Assembly: GCA_026122225.1 (NCBI GenBank)
Contig: JANEZZ010000737.1
Location: 434,001 to 498,000 of the forward strand
DNA from: Heloderma charlesbogerti
Lineage: Eukaryota > Chordata > Lepidosauria > Squamata > Helodermatidae
Direction of reading: 5' to 3'
Length of the DNA stretch: 64,000 bases
The translations under genes were made by a program, and so were the position numbers. This document shows, in pieces, positions 62,701-64,000 of the stretch (positions within the stretch are counted from its first letter, which is position 1; every line of letters begins with the position of its first letter). The notes below the pieces were generated by a model. That model made no database searches. It saw only the letters and a list, made by a program, of their open reading frames with translations, and was not told the DNA's origin.

Positions 62701-62828
62701 CACCTGGTAGCCATGGGTGACAAGGAATTCCATACAGGTGAGTGAGTGGGTTGGCAGAGAAAGAATGGATCCTTCTTCCACCAGACCATTTGGTTTCCAG
62801 GATGACCATGAAGGAAGGGAATCCTGTT

Positions 62829-63640
62829 TAGGGATGGCAGAGAATTCCGCCACGGATCTCGGTGAGGCCGAATGCCAGTGCATTCGGCCCCCCGAACTCC
62901 GTGGCGGAATGGCCTGCCACCCCCCCACGGATCCCCCCCCGAGACGAGACTTACCTGGGGCAGATCTTCTGGGCGGTGGCGGCTGCGGCAGCTGGTCTTC
63001 CAACTGGCTGCTGCCGCCACCATTTCCAGTCTTGTTAAAAAAAAAAAAAAAAGATGTGATAGGCTATGTAAAGATTTATGTAGCCTATCATGGCTGGGTT
63101 TAAAAAAAAAACACATGACGTGATAGGCTACGTAAATCTTTACATAGCCTATCATGGCTGGGTGGGTTTTAAAAAAAACCAAAACCATGTACGCAAATGG
63201 CGGCAGCTATGGCCGCCGCCATGTGCGTTCCTTATTTTGGGCCGTCTTAGTCTACATAAATATTTACGTAGACTAAGACGGCAAAAATAAGGGGAACACA
63301 AATAGCATCCGCTATGCTATTTGCATTCCCCTTATTTTCGCTGTCTTAGTCTACATAAATATTTACGTAGATTAAGATGGCAAAAATAAGGAATGCAAAT
63401 GGTGGCGGCCGTAGCTGCCGCCATTTGCGTACGCGTTTTTTTTTTTTTTTTTCCCCAGAGCCCTCCACAGCCAGAAATCCGGCTGTGGGTGGCTCTGGCC
63501 TGGCTGGGCCTGGCTGGCTGCTCCGCGGAGCTGCTGTGGAGCACAGCTGGCCACCGAGGATTCCGGGGGGAGGAACGGAACGCCTCCCCCACCACCATCA
63601 ACATAATCCGCGAAAGGTAAGTGATTTTCGTACATCCCTA
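62829..63640. mobile_element. 812-bp hAT-like fold-back element, second copy of the nested-palindrome family
   Basis: TAGGGATGGCAGAG at the left; TAGGGATGTACGAA read from the right. Flanks ATCCTGTT (62821-62828) and ATCCCGTT (63641-63648) are an 8-bp duplication with one mismatch. Palindromes at 63057-63090, 63121-63154, 63246-63277 and 63346-63377 repeat the same two motif types as the 21381 copy, but the internal arrangement differs. Confidence 0.82.
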
Positions 63641-64000
63641 ATCCCGTTTGACCTCAACTAGTCCACGTTCTAGACTGATTTTTTTAATTATTACTAGTGA
63701 AGACTAGCTTCCTGCATTTCCATGTTGGCTATGGAAGACTGGGCTCCTAGCAGGGTAGTAAAAAAAAAAGGGGGGGGGAAAGCAAGCTAGTGCATTTTGT
63801 AGGCTTATTTACAAGTCCTACTACAAGCCAACAAACATTTACAATGCCATAAAAATCGATTCGGTATTAAAATCTCTCAGGTCTATTTGTCAGAACTGAT
63901 GACAACAAAGTATTAGTGACCCAAGAACTGGGTCAGCTGTAACCCAAGAATCACTTGCTTTATCTGCTACTGATATCTAAGTCAGAAATTAAGGCAGTGT

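Larger units (their letters stand above)
58808..64000 (-). other. Intron or 5' flank upstream of the MYO3A start-codon exon
   Basis: Because exon 1 starts at an acceptor, at least part of this is intron. I could not find a leader exon or a promoter. The GC-rich segments at 62829-63000 and 63450-63600 are ends of a transposable element, not a CpG-island promoter. Also present: fold-back copies, a TC/AC microsatellite, a 104-bp palindrome, a Sauria SINE, a tandem repeat at 61440-61680 and a minus-strand CR1/L3-like tail. The stretches 59640-59980, 60100-60400, 61690-62220 and 63650-64000 are unassigned. Confidence 0.65.

Overview
This is vertebrate nuclear DNA, almost certainly from a squamate reptile (lizard or snake). 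The only gene I can support is the 5' part of MYO3A (myosin IIIA), on the minus strand. The squamate call rests on repeats recognised by eye: Sauria-type SINEs, a BovB/RTE fragment, L2- and CR1/L3-like LINE tails, 5S- and tRNA-derived SINEs, and many fold-back DNA transposons. I cannot name the species.

MYO3A: eight coding exons run from 58792 (start codon) down to 8785. All have GT-AG borders and they join in one open frame of 317 codons plus 2 nt. They encode the whole N-terminal Ste20-like kinase domain (P-loop, ATP-binding Lys50, HRD Asp150, DFG Asp168, APE at 193-195) and the start of the linker to the motor. The motor, IQ and tail exons must lie beyond position 1. Non-coding 5' exons and the promoter lie beyond 64000 or were not recognisable.

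Layout, from the gene's 5' side: 58808-64000, intron or 5' flank with an 812-bp hAT-like fold-back, a Sauria SINE and a 104-bp palindrome; exon 1; 8.3-kb intron 1, rich in SINEs, with a GAA.TTC microsatellite; exon 2; 15.7-kb intron 2, with one element carrying 5S modules; exon 3; 2.0-kb intron 3, with an inverted second copy of that element; exon 4; 17.3-kb intron 4, with L2 and CR1 fragments and a 919-bp fold-back nested in an older repeat; exons 5-8, separated by introns of 3.4, 1.1 and 1.2 kb; then 8.8 kb of the next intron.

Most interesting points: (1) two ~1-kb elements with terminal inverted repeats each carry a pair of inverted 5S rRNA-like modules; they lie in opposite orientation on either side of coding exon 3. 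(2) Fold-back elements with 8-bp target duplications are built from repeated short palindromes. (3) Several nested insertions have readable target duplications and give relative ages. (4) Residue 178 in the kinase activation loop is Ser, where human MYO3A has Thr. I saw no second protein-coding gene, no functional RNA gene and no CRISPR array.
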